From positions 17,250-81,249 of the forward strand of contig JANOJL010000063.1 in assembly GCA_031418715.1 (NCBI GenBank): DNA of 64,000 nucleotides, in the 5' to 3' direction. How positions within the stretch are numbered: the stretch's first letter is position 1; each line of letters begins with the position of its first letter. The notes beneath the pieces are model-generated. The model worked only from the letters and a program-made list of their open reading frames with translations, searched no databases and was not told the origin of the DNA. The position numbers were made by a program, and so were the translations under genes. This document shows, piece by piece, positions 25,719-33,900 of this stretch. This stretch comes from JANMDU01 sp031418715. Its GTDB lineage: Bacteria; Pseudomonadota; Gammaproteobacteria; Burkholderiales; Burkholderiaceae_C.

Positions 25719-27353
25719 ATGAACAAACTCAAACTCTCCCTTTCCCTCATGGGCATCGCCCTCCTCGGCGCTTGCGCCAGCGGTCCTGCGCCCTTGCAAG
25801 GGCCGGTAAAGCTCACCGTTCTTCACACGAACGACCACCATGGCCGGTTCTGGAAAAACAACGATGGCGAGTATGGTCTGGCGGCGCGTAAAACTCTGAT
25901 TGACGCGGTCCGGGCAGAGGTTAAGGCTTCAGGCGGCCACAGCTTGCTGCTCGATGGCGGCGATGTGAACACCGGCATTCCAGAATCCGACACACAAGAT
26001 GCCGAGCCCGATTTCAAAGGCATGAAGCTGATTGGCTACGATGCGATGGCGCTGGGCAACCATGAATTTGACAAGCCGCTGCCGATTCTCGCCAAGCAAA
26101 TGCAGTGGGCAGGTTTCCCGATGATCTCGGCCAATATTTACAAAGATGGCCAGCGCCTCTACAAGCCTTATGAAATGTTTGATCGCGGTGGTTTAAAAAT
26201 CGCTGTGATGGGCTTGACAACTGATGACACGAAAAAAATGACCGATCCGGCCAACACGGTGGGTGTTGAGTTTCGCAAGCCTGCAGATGAAGCGGCAAAA
26301 TTAGTGCCAGAGTTGCGCAAGCAAGCGCATATCGTGATTGCCGCCACGCACATGGGGCACTACACCGATGGCAAGAGTGGTGTGAATGCGCCTGGTGATG
26401 TGGAGATGGCGCGGCAAGTCAAGGGCATCGACATGATCGTCGGTGGCCACAGCCAGAATCCAGTGTGTATGCTGGAGCAGCTCGGCGCATCGCGCCTGAA
26501 CACCGCCTACGTGCCAGGCACAGCCTGTGCGCCCGACAAACAAAACGGCACTTGGATCGTGCAAGCGCATGAGTGGGGCAAGTATGTGGGGCGGGCAGAT
26601 TTTGAATTCGCCAACGGCGAGCTCAAGCTCGTGAAATACGCTTTGCTGCCTGTGAATTTAAAGCGCACGGTGAAAGCCGCCGACGGCAAAGACGTGAAGC
26701 AAACCTATGTGCCAGAAATCAAAGAAGATGCCGCGATGCTCGCGCTCTTGCAGCCCTTCCAAGACAAAGGCCGCGCTGCGCTGGATATCGTGGTCGGAGA
26801 GAGCGATGGCGTGCTGGACGGCGCGCGCGAGCGCGTGCGCAGTCAGCCCACCAATATGGGTGTCTTCATCGCTAGCGTGATGATGCAAAAAGCAGGCGCA
26901 GATTTGGCCATCATGAATTCAGGCGGTGTGCGTGATTCCATGCCCGCTGGCAAGCTCACCTACAAAGACGTGCTCAAAGTGCAACCCTTTGGCAACATGC
27001 TTAGCCATGTAACGTTGAACGGCACGGAGCTGATGGCTTACTTGAATGCAGCTGCCAAGATGAGCGCAGGCGCGGGCGCATTCGCTCAGTTTGCGGGCGT
27101 GAATTTAGTGATCGAAGGCGGCGCAGTGAAATCTGCCACCATCAAAGGCATGGCTGTTGACCCCGCCAAAAGTTATCGCCTTGCCATCAACAGTTTCCAA
27201 GCCAACGGTGGCGACGGCTACCCCAAACTCACCGATCACCCCGGCTTTGTGAACACCGGCTTTGTGGATGCCGATGTGATGCGCGAATACCTGAACAAAA
27301 ACAACATCCGCGTCGCGAATTTCGCACCGGGGGATGCCGTTGTGCGACGTTGA
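25719..27353 (+). CDS. UshA-type 5'-nucleotidase / metallophosphatase lipoprotein
   Basis: 544 residues from the ATG at 25719, which has AGAAGGA five bases upstream. A lipobox LLGAC predicts a lipoprotein with Cys at about residue 20. The metallophosphatase domain shows LTVLHTNDHHGRFW, LDGGDVNTGIP, ALGNHEFDKPLP and IVGGHSQNP. The C-terminal nucleotidase domain has NSGGVRDSMPAGKLTYKDV and SFQANGGDGYPKL. It hydrolyses nucleotides or nucleotide sugars in the periplasm or cell envelope. It ends 12 bases before a strong terminator, so it is probably a single-gene unit. Confidence 0.9.
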   Translation: MNKLKLSLSLMGIALLGACASGPAPLQGPVKLTVLHTNDHHGRFWKNNDGEYGLAARKTLIDAVRAEVKASGGHSLLLDGGDVNTGIPESDTQDAEPDFKGMKLIGYDAMALGNHEFDKPLPILAKQMQWAGFPMISANIYKDGQRLYKPYEMFDRGGLKIAVMGLTTDDTKKMTDPANTVGVEFRKPADEAAKLVPELRKQAHIVIAATHMGHYTDGKSGVNAPGDVEMARQVKGIDMIVGGHSQNPVCMLEQLGASRLNTAYVPGTACAPDKQNGTWIVQAHEWGKYVGRADFEFANGELKLVKYALLPVNLKRTVKAADGKDVKQTYVPEIKEDAAMLALLQPFQDKGRAALDIVVGESDGVLDGARERVRSQPTNMGVFIASVMMQKAGADLAIMNSGGVRDSMPAGKLTYKDVLKVQPFGNMLSHVTLNGTELMAYLNAAAKMSAGAGAFAQFAGVNLVIEGGAVKSATIKGMAVDPAKSYRLAINSFQANGGDGYPKLTDHPGFVNTGFVDADVMREYLNKNNIRVANFAPGDAVVRR

Positions 27354-27365
27354 AAACACCGCGTG

Positions 27366-27400
27366 TCATAAAAAAGGAGCCTAGGCTCCTTTTTTTATGA
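27366..27400 (+). terminator. bidirectional-looking terminator after the nucleotidase gene
   Basis: AAAAAAGGAGCC, loop TA, GGCTCC followed by seven T. The flanks (TCAT and ATGA) extend the stem. Confidence 0.92.
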
Positions 27401-27564
27401 CTACTGATGCAAAGCGAGTAGGTGAATAGCGATCACCAGCCGCAGTAAGAATTTGCATTCACACCCGACTACTGTTCATCAACGCTAGCAACACGTGCTT
27501 TGGAGGCGCTGGCATAGGCGTTGGTTGTAGGTCGTCACCATTTTTACTCTAGGAGCTATTCTTC

Positions 27565-28581
27565 ATGAAAACGCCAATTCTTTGCGCTGTGGCAGCCGCC
27601 ACGGCTGTCTTCTCTCTGGGCGCGATGGCTCAAGCCAGTCCGGCTGCACCAGTCGATCCGTCGGTTTTTATCAATCAATTCGAAGCCACCAACGGCAAGT
27701 TTGAAGGCTATCGCCGATCCGGCGCAAAAGGCATCTGCGCGACGGGTGAGTTTGTCGGCACGGCAGATGCGCGGGGGCTGTCGACAGCTTCCGTCTTCAG
27801 TGGCCGGCCTGTGCCCGTCGTCGTGCGTTTTTCTGTGGGCGGCGCAAACCCCAAGGCTGCTGACAACGCAAAATCTCAGCGCAATCTCGCGCTGCAATTC
27901 AATCTGCCCGGTGGCGAGCAATGGCTCATGGGCAATATTTCTGCGCCCGTGTTTGGCGCGTCCACGCCGCAGCAGTTCTTAGCTTTGGTGGCTTCGCGCG
28001 AGCCCGATCCTGTGACCAAAATGCTGGATCCCGCCAAAGTCAAGGCCTTCAACGATGCCAACCCCGAAATTTTGTTACTCGGCAAACACCTTGCTTCTCA
28101 GCCCGTGCCCGCCAGCTATGGCAGTGTGAATTATTGGGGTGTGCATGCCTATGGTTTTGTCAACGCCGGCGGCGCAAAGCAATTTGGCAAATGGATTTTT
28201 GAACCCGTGGGCGGCTTGCAGGGCTTGACGGATGACGAAGCCAAAGCCAAGGGCGCGAGCTTCTTGTTTGACGATTTGCGTCAGCGCGTGAAAGAAGGCA
28301 AAGTGGCTTTCAACTTTAATTTGGAGTTGGCGCAAGCGGGCGACAAACTAGACAGCGCCACCGTGCCGCTGCCCGAAGGCCGCAAGAAGGTGAATTTAGG
28401 CATGCTGAAAGTCACGTCTGTCTCGGAAGACGGCGGCGGCTCTTGCTTGACGATCAACTACAACCCGATGGTGATGCCCAAAGGCGTAGAAGCCTCGGCT
28501 GATCCCATGCTGCCTGCGCGGGCTGCGCCCTACGTGATTTCGCTCGGTCGTCGCTTGACCGAAGGCGCAAAGCAGCAGTAA
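27565..28581 (+). CDS. exported catalase-like heme protein (SrpA-type), distal His apparently missing
   Basis: 338 residues with a signal peptide ending at GAMAQ. Catalase-fold landmarks are RFSVGGANPKAADNAK, NLALQFNLPGG, PVPASYGSVNYWGVHAYGF and the proximal heme-ligand region RAAPYVISLGRR (Tyr). The position where family members have (R/N)HAKG reads GYRRSGAKGICATGEF, with Gly where the distal catalytic His is expected. The protein is therefore a catalase-like heme protein of uncertain activity. A good AGGAG site precedes the ATG. It is followed by a HiPIP gene 19 bases downstream, in a likely two-gene operon of exported redox proteins. Confidence 0.85.
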   Translation: MKTPILCAVAAATAVFSLGAMAQASPAAPVDPSVFINQFEATNGKFEGYRRSGAKGICATGEFVGTADARGLSTASVFSGRPVPVVVRFSVGGANPKAADNAKSQRNLALQFNLPGGEQWLMGNISAPVFGASTPQQFLALVASREPDPVTKMLDPAKVKAFNDANPEILLLGKHLASQPVPASYGSVNYWGVHAYGFVNAGGAKQFGKWIFEPVGGLQGLTDDEAKAKGASFLFDDLRQRVKEGKVAFNFNLELAQAGDKLDSATVPLPEGRKKVNLGMLKVTSVSEDGGGSCLTINYNPMVMPKGVEASADPMLPARAAPYVISLGRRLTEGAKQQ

Positions 28582-28600
28582 ACCGATGAAGGAAACTATC

Positions 28601-28924
28601 ATGACAAGTTCTCGCAGAACCTTTTTCCTTCAATCGCTCTCTGGCGCTTCGGCGCTCACAGCGCTGGCCGCCAGCAGCACTGCAATAGCGCAAGCCCCTG
28701 CGGCGGTGCTAGACACTGAGCCGCAAGCTGTGGCGCTGGGCTATAAAACCGACGGCAGTAAAACGGATAAGACCAAATATCCCAATTACGCAGCCAGCCA
28801 AAGCTGCTCAGGCTGCGTCTTGTTTCAAGGCAAAGCAACGGACAGCTCGGCGAGTTGCGCGGTGTTTGGCGGCAAACTCGTCTCCGGCAAAGGCTGGTGC
28901 AGCGCTTGGGCTAAAAAGGTATGA
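28601..28924 (+). CDS. hip: high-potential iron-sulfur protein (HiPIP)
   Basis: 107 residues from the ATG at 28601, preferred over 28586 because AAGGA lies 7 bases upstream. The N-terminus MTSSRRTFFLQ is a Tat signal, fitting export of a folded [4Fe-4S] protein. Four cysteines in CSGC, SCAVFGG and GWCSAW bind the cluster, and YPNYAASQSC is typical. HiPIPs carry single electrons in the periplasm. Here a donor/acceptor partnership with the preceding catalase-like protein is inferred from the operon only. Confidence 0.92.
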   Translation: MTSSRRTFFLQSLSGASALTALAASSTAIAQAPAAVLDTEPQAVALGYKTDGSKTDKTKYPNYAASQSCSGCVLFQGKATDSSASCAVFGGKLVSGKGWCSAWAKKV

Positions 28925-28944
28925 GCTGCTGCGCTTGGCGTGCT

Positions 28945-31900
28945 TCAATGCCCCGCTAGCAGCGCCGCATTGCCGCCCGCCGCCGCCGTGTTCACCGTAA
29001 CGGTTTGTTCGGCGCAAAAGCGATACAGGTAATGTGGGCCGCCGGCTTTGGGGCCGGTGCCGGAGAGGCCTTCGCCGCCGAAGGGTTGGCTGCCCACCAC
29101 GGCGCCAATCATGTTGCGGTTGACGTAGACGTTGCCGATATGGGCACTGGCGGCGAGCTGCTGGGCTCTGGAGTCGATACGGGTTTGAATGCCGAGCGTG
29201 AGGCCGTAGCCGAGTTGGTTGATTTGTTGGATGACGGTTTGCGGATCAGCATCTTTGCCATCGCGGCCGTAGCGCACGATGTGCAGCACGGGGCCGAAGA
29301 TTTCTTGGCGTAGATCGCTGATGTGTTGAATTTCTACGATCTGAGGTGGTAGCATATTTGCTATTGAATCAGTAGCACTCTGCGCACGTTCTATAACGGG
29401 TAGAGGGCTATTTCTCTTATAAATTTGCTGTTGGAGGTGTTTTTGAATGCCTTCAAAGGCCTCTTGGTCAATCAGCGGACCCACATCGGTGGCGAATTGC
29501 GCGGGAGCGCCGCTTCGCAGCTCACTCATCGCGCCTTGCAGCATCTCGATGACTTTATCGGCAATCGCGTCATGCACGCAAAGCAAGCGCAGTGCGGAGC
29601 AGCGCTGGCCAGCGCTTTTGAAGGCGCTTTGAACGGCGGCATCGACCACTTGCTCGGGCAGGGCGCTGCTATCAACCACCATCGCGTTGATGCCGCCCGT
29701 CTCGGCGATCAGCGGAATGATCGCGCCGTATTTCGCAGCCAAAGCGCGGTTGATGATACGTGCGACCTGCGTGGAGCCCGTGAAGACCACGCCTGCTATG
29801 TCTTCGAGAGCGACCAACGAAGCACCCACCGTCTCTCCCGGGCCATGCAATATTTGTAATGCATCTTGCGGAATGCCTGCGGCATGCAAGAGCTTGGCCG
29901 CTTCCATCGCCACGGCAGGTGTTTGCTCTGCCGGTTTGGCCAGCACGGCATTGCCCGTGGCGAGCGCTGCACCGACTTGGCCTAGAAAAATAGCGAGTGG
30001 GAAATTCCAAGGACTGATACAGACCCACACCCCGCGTGGCCTCAAGCGCAGTTCATTCGTTTCGCCAGTGGGCGAGGGCATTGAAATGGGCTTCATCACA
30101 CGTTGCGCCTCAATAGCGTAATAGCGCAGAAAATCTACGGCTTCGCGTACCTCAGCAATTGCGTCGCCCCAAGTTTTGTGGGCTTCTTTCACGAGCAGGG
30201 CGCAAAAGCGCGGCGTTTGAAGTTCGAGTTCATCCGCAGCTTTTTGCAGAATGGCTGCGCGTTGTTGCACAGAGAGTTTGCTATAAAAAGAATAGCTATC
30301 TGCGCAAGCTTTATAACGGATAGAGGCCAATTTGGCATCAAAAACAGGGATATCGGGTACGTTGCAGGCGGCATACGCTGCGAGCATGGGGGCGCGATGT
30401 GATTCGTCTGCGAGATCAAAGCCTGTGCTGTTTTTGCGCTCTGCGCCGAACAAAGCGGGTGGCAGCATGATGCCGCTTTGTGCAGACAGATGTAGAGGCG
30501 AGGCGAGTAACGCGTCCATACGCACCCCTTCATCAGAGAGCTGATGTACGAAGGAAGAATTTGCACCGTTTTCCAATAAACGGCGCACAAGATAGGCCAG
30601 CAGATCGCGGTGTGCGCCGACGGGCGCGTAGATGCGCAGACGCACGAGAGGATTTTTCAATACCTCGCGGTAAATGCCCTCGCCCATGCCATGCAGGCGT
30701 TGCAATTCAAACGCGCTTCCATAGCGGCTGGCCATTTGCATGATCGCGGCAATCGTGGCGGCGTTGTGGGTGGCGAATTGCGAGTAAATCACGTTGCTGT
30801 GTTTGAGCAGTGCTTGGGCGCAAGCGAGATAGCTCGAATCGGTGTGATGTTTGTGCGTAAACACCGGGTAATGCTCAAGACCCAGCTCTTGCGCGCGCTT
30901 GATTTCAGCATCCCAATACGCACCTTTCACCAAGCGGCACATGAGCTTCACGCCATGCAGCTTCGCAATCAAAGCCACTTCATCGATCAGTTCCACAGCC
31001 CTGCTTTGATACGCCTGCAACGCGAGGCCGAAACCGCTCCATTGCGGATACTTTTGAGCGATTTGAATGACCAAAGCCTCGAAGACATTCAGCGAGAGTT
31101 CGAGACGATCGACCTCTTCTGCATCAATCGTCAAATTCATATCCGCCGCCGCCGCTTGTTCGCACAATTGCCACACGCGCGGCACGAGCTCGGCCATCAC
31201 GCGATCATGCTGACTCCATTCGTAGCGCGGATGCAGTGCGGAGAGTTTGATGGAAATTCCATCACCTGTTTGAGCGGTATTCTTTAAGCCTTTTGAGGGG
31301 TTAGCCGTTGTATTTTGTGCGCGACGTGCTATTGATTCAATAGCGACTCGGTAGCTTTCAAAGTAACAATCTGCATCGTGATGCGTGCGTGCACCTTCGC
31401 CCAGCATGTCGTAGCTGAAAGATATGTTGCCGCGTTTTCTTTCCGCGGCGGCCACATCCAAAGCCTCATCAATCGTCTGCCCGAGCACGAACTGTTTGCC
31501 AAGCAGTTGCACGGCGCGAAGCGTGGCGGTGACGACGGTTTTTGCGCCTAATTTGGCGAACAGACCGGGCTGGGCTGCGCCATCTGCGTTGGGCAAAAAA
31601 TGCTTGCTCATGGAAATCGCAGCGCTGCTCAAACGAGTCAAAGCTGCATCTCCCGCGCCATCAAAATCAGCCCGCGAGAGCTGATCCGCCGTCAAAGCAA
31701 TCGCTGTGTCCGCATCAGGAATACGCAACAGAGCTTCTGCCAAACGCATCAAGGCCAGTCCTTCCGCGCTTGAGAGCGGGTATTCGCGCAACAACGATTC
31801 CATCGCCCAAAAGGGTGGCGGATTGTCGCGTACGGCTTGCACCCAAGGCGATGCCGCAGCGGCTGCTGCCGCCCAATCCAAAGCACCGTCAAGCGCGGCC

Positions 31901-31971
31901 AAGCGGGCAGAGACGATCTCGCTTTCAGGGCGATAGGCGGTGGGCAGGCGGTTTTTCAGAGAGAAATTCAT
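28945..31971 (-). CDS. putA: bifunctional proline dehydrogenase / glutamate-semialdehyde dehydrogenase PutA
   Basis: The 1008-residue enzyme oxidises proline to glutamate. The PRODH barrel spans about residues 100-480 (DGISIKLSALHPRYEW, LTIDAEEVDRLELSL, VKGAYWDAEIKRAQ, ATHNAATIAA, LHGMGEGIY, RIYAPVG). The ALDH domain follows (SPWNFPLAIFLGQ, NAVLAKPAEQTP, VVFTGSTQVA, catalytic GQRCSALRLLC, EIFGPVLHIVRYG). It lacks the DNA-binding RHH domain of the E. coli trifunctional form, so the divergent Lrp-type gene is the likely regulator. Three copies of the dispersed element are built into the reading frame: residues about 209-230, 541-564 and 848-871. Confidence 0.95.
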   Translation of the reverse strand: MNFSLKNRLPTAYRPESEIVSARLAALDGALDWAAAAAAASPWVQAVRDNPPPFWAMESLLREYPLSSAEGLALMRLAEALLRIPDADTAIALTADQLSRADFDGAGDAALTRLSSAAISMSKHFLPNADGAAQPGLFAKLGAKTVVTATLRAVQLLGKQFVLGQTIDEALDVAAAERKRGNISFSYDMLGEGARTHHDADCYFESYRVAIESIARRAQNTTANPSKGLKNTAQTGDGISIKLSALHPRYEWSQHDRVMAELVPRVWQLCEQAAAADMNLTIDAEEVDRLELSLNVFEALVIQIAQKYPQWSGFGLALQAYQSRAVELIDEVALIAKLHGVKLMCRLVKGAYWDAEIKRAQELGLEHYPVFTHKHHTDSSYLACAQALLKHSNVIYSQFATHNAATIAAIMQMASRYGSAFELQRLHGMGEGIYREVLKNPLVRLRIYAPVGAHRDLLAYLVRRLLENGANSSFVHQLSDEGVRMDALLASPLHLSAQSGIMLPPALFGAERKNSTGFDLADESHRAPMLAAYAACNVPDIPVFDAKLASIRYKACADSYSFYSKLSVQQRAAILQKAADELELQTPRFCALLVKEAHKTWGDAIAEVREAVDFLRYYAIEAQRVMKPISMPSPTGETNELRLRPRGVWVCISPWNFPLAIFLGQVGAALATGNAVLAKPAEQTPAVAMEAAKLLHAAGIPQDALQILHGPGETVGASLVALEDIAGVVFTGSTQVARIINRALAAKYGAIIPLIAETGGINAMVVDSSALPEQVVDAAVQSAFKSAGQRCSALRLLCVHDAIADKVIEMLQGAMSELRSGAPAQFATDVGPLIDQEAFEGIQKHLQQQIYKRNSPLPVIERAQSATDSIANMLPPQIVEIQHISDLRQEIFGPVLHIVRYGRDGKDADPQTVIQQINQLGYGLTLGIQTRIDSRAQQLAASAHIGNVYVNRNMIGAVVGSQPFGGEGLSGTGPKAGGPHYLYRFCAEQTVTVNTAAAGGNAALLAGH
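29358..29426 (+). repeat. dispersed element, copy 7 (inside putA, in frame)
   Basis: TTGCTATTGAATCAGTAGCA, then CTCTGCGCA, then TCTATAACGGGTAGAGGGC. PutA reads the opposite strand as PLPVIERAQSATDSIAN, in the ALDH domain before the DLRQEIFGPV motif. Confidence 0.93.
30278..30348 (+). repeat. dispersed element, copy 8 (inside putA, in frame)
   Basis: TTGCTATAAAAAGAATAGC, then TATCTGCGCA, then TTATAACGGATAGAGGCC. PutA reads the opposite strand as LASIRYKACADSYSFYS, a frame not used by the other copies, in the linker between the PRODH and ALDH domains. Confidence 0.9.
31281..31344 (-). repeat. dispersed element, copy 9 (inside putA, in frame)
   Basis: On the minus strand it reads GCTATTGAATCAATAGCAC, then GTCGCGCA, then ACAACGGCTAACCCC and AAAAGGCTTAAAG. 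PutA reads it as VAIESIARRAQNTTAN, just before the conserved GDGISIKLSALHPRY. Confidence 0.85.
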
Positions 31972-32106
31972 GATGATGGATCAAAAAGCAGGTAAGAAGT
32001 GGCACGAAAAGTCAAAAAGATGCAATAAAACAAGCAACTCAACGATGATTCCTTGAATTCAGATGAATTTCTCGCTAAATTTAGATAATTAACTGAATAA
32101 ATCACT

Positions 32107-32583
32107 ATGAATGACGAAAAAACAGGCGATATCGACAAAATTGATAAAAAAATTCTGCACATCTTGCAAGAAGATGGCCGCATCAGTAATTTAAAACTCG
32201 CTGAGACTATCGGTCTGTCTGCCACTGCTGTGCTCGCGCGAACGCAGCGCCTGCAACGCGAAGGCATCATCTTGGGCTATGAGGCGCGGCTCAATCCGGC
32301 AAAAATCGGGCGCGGCATGACGGTGTTTGTCGAGGTGTTGCTCGATCGCACTACGCCGAATGTTTTTGATGCTTTCAAAGCCGCTGTGCAAGTGCATGGC
32401 GAAATTTTGGAGTGCCATCTGGTGGCAGGTGGGTTTGATTACCTCATCAAGCTGCGCGTGCAAGACATGGCCGCTTACCGCGATTTTGCAGGCCGCGTGC
32501 TCTGGCAATTGCCCGGTGTGCGCGAAACGCGCACTTATGCGGTGATGGAAGAAGTAAAAGAAACCACGCGCTTGATCATCTGA
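32107..32583 (+). CDS. Lrp/AsnC-family regulator, probable regulator of putA
   Basis: The 158-residue protein has an N-terminal winged helix-turn-helix (DKIDKKILHILQEDGRISN, LAETIGLSATAVLARTQRLQ). A RAM/AsnC ligand-binding domain follows (VFVEVLLDRTTP, ILECHLVAGGFDYLIKLRV). It is divergent from putA across a 135-bp AT-rich region. Lrp-type activators of proline catabolism (PutR, Lrp) are commonly placed this way, so proline-responsive control of putA is inferred. The name PutR is not assigned because the sequence alone cannot separate it from other Lrp paralogs. Confidence 0.88.
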   Translation: MNDEKTGDIDKIDKKILHILQEDGRISNLKLAETIGLSATAVLARTQRLQREGIILGYEARLNPAKIGRGMTVFVEVLLDRTTPNVFDAFKAAVQVHGEILECHLVAGGFDYLIKLRVQDMAAYRDFAGRVLWQLPGVRETRTYAVMEEVKETTRLII

Positions 32584-32802
32584 AGCGATTGGCTGTGCGT
32601 ATGAGCATAGATTAAAAGTGTGATTTCATGCCAAAACTTGTGGTGAAAACGCCGCGCCCTTGATGACTACTGCGCAGACAAGCAAAGCAAAGGCGGTTTC
32701 CCCTGCAAAAGCGCTAGCGAAATCCGTATCATCGGATAAATCAAAAGCTGGCTTGACGCATGACCGCCGCTTATAAAGAATTGAATCGTTGGAACAACAG
32801 AC

Positions 32803-33864
32803 ATGACAGAACAAGCTTGGCAAGGGGGCCCTAGCCCCCTCATCTTTCTGCGGCCGATTGGCATCGCAGCGGGCGATGCCATGCGCCTCATGGAAATGGC
32901 CAAACGCCTGCGCTGTCCTGTGCGTTGGCGCATGGCGCCGCCCGGCGTGGCAGCTGATGCGTACCTTGTCCACCGATTCAGCGTGATCGAGCCAGTAGCG
33001 ATGGCCACTGTGTCCAGCCCTGGCACCTCTTCCTCTTGGCAAGCTCTTGCCAGCGGTCATTCCTCCAACGCTTCAGGCGTGCGCAAGCTCAGCTTGGATG
33101 CGCATGGCTGGCACCGTGGTCGGCCAGTGTGTATCCTCGGCCATACTGTAGACACGACTGGCTTGGACGAAGACGAACTCGCCCCCCTGTTTTTCCCTGA
33201 TGCCTTGCAGGAAATGGAGCGTGGGCTTGAAGCCTTGATGGGTGAATTGGTTGGCGCACGAATGCTCTACACCGTGGGCTCGCTGGCTTGGGAGCAGCGC
33301 GCCAAATGGTCTACGCATCGTTTGCATGCCACTGAGAAAAGCCAGTTGCTCGGTGTGATTGATGCGCAAACTTGGCAATTCCATCTGCGTGATGGTTGCA
33401 GCGTCGAACGCATGGCCGATGCCGACATGGTTCCGATGCCAAGCTCGGGCGGTTTTGCTGCCGAGGGTTTTCATTCTTTCATGCTGGAAGCTGCGCTTTG
33501 GGAGTTTGCCAAGCGCTGCCCCGAGCCGATGCTGGCTCAAATATTACCCACTCATTTTTTGATCGAACCGCTCACCCATCGCCGTGCCCCGCATTTGAAG
33601 GAAAACGCCTTAGGTGACCATTGCGTGGCAATTTTGCGCGCCCTTGACACCCGCTCCCGCACCGCGGACGAGCTGCAAGCCAGCCTGCGCCTCTCGCGCC
33701 CCTCCCTCATGCGCGCACTCACTGGTTTGGCGTTGGTGCGTGCGATTCAGCCGGAGTCACGCAAGCATCGCGGTTTCAAAGATCGGTTTGGCAGCTGGTG
33801 GGGTCGCATCACGGGCAAGCCATCTCAACATTCCCTCTTGCGCAACGCACTTGGTCTGCGCTAG
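32803..33864 (+). CDS. conserved-looking protein of unknown function, 353 residues
   Basis: I do not recognise this protein. It starts MTEQAWQGGPSPLIFLRPIG. It has no signal peptide or membrane segment. The region GARMLYTVGSLAWEQRAKW to LGVIDAQTWQFHLRDG is the most structured part. Residues about 275-320 (CVAILRALDTRSRTADELQ, SLRLSRPSLMRALTGLALV) look like a winged helix, suggesting DNA or protein binding. It lies alone between the Lrp-type gene and a convergent patatin gene. Codon use resembles the neighbours. The 219-bp stretch upstream contains no convincing gene. Confidence 0.7.
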   Translation: MTEQAWQGGPSPLIFLRPIGIAAGDAMRLMEMAKRLRCPVRWRMAPPGVAADAYLVHRFSVIEPVAMATVSSPGTSSSWQALASGHSSNASGVRKLSLDAHGWHRGRPVCILGHTVDTTGLDEDELAPLFFPDALQEMERGLEALMGELVGARMLYTVGSLAWEQRAKWSTHRLHATEKSQLLGVIDAQTWQFHLRDGCSVERMADADMVPMPSSGGFAAEGFHSFMLEAALWEFAKRCPEPMLAQILPTHFLIEPLTHRRAPHLKENALGDHCVAILRALDTRSRTADELQASLRLSRPSLMRALTGLALVRAIQPESRKHRGFKDRFGSWWGRITGKPSQHSLLRNALGLR

Positions 33865-33900
33865 CAAGCAAGTAGTCTGAGCTGAAATCAAGCTGCCGTC

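Noticed and set aside
32663..32776. Possible 37-residue Lys/Ala/Ser-rich peptide gene upstream of the unknown 353-residue protein
   Set aside because: No ribosome binding site and no recognisable family; too short to support from sequence alone.
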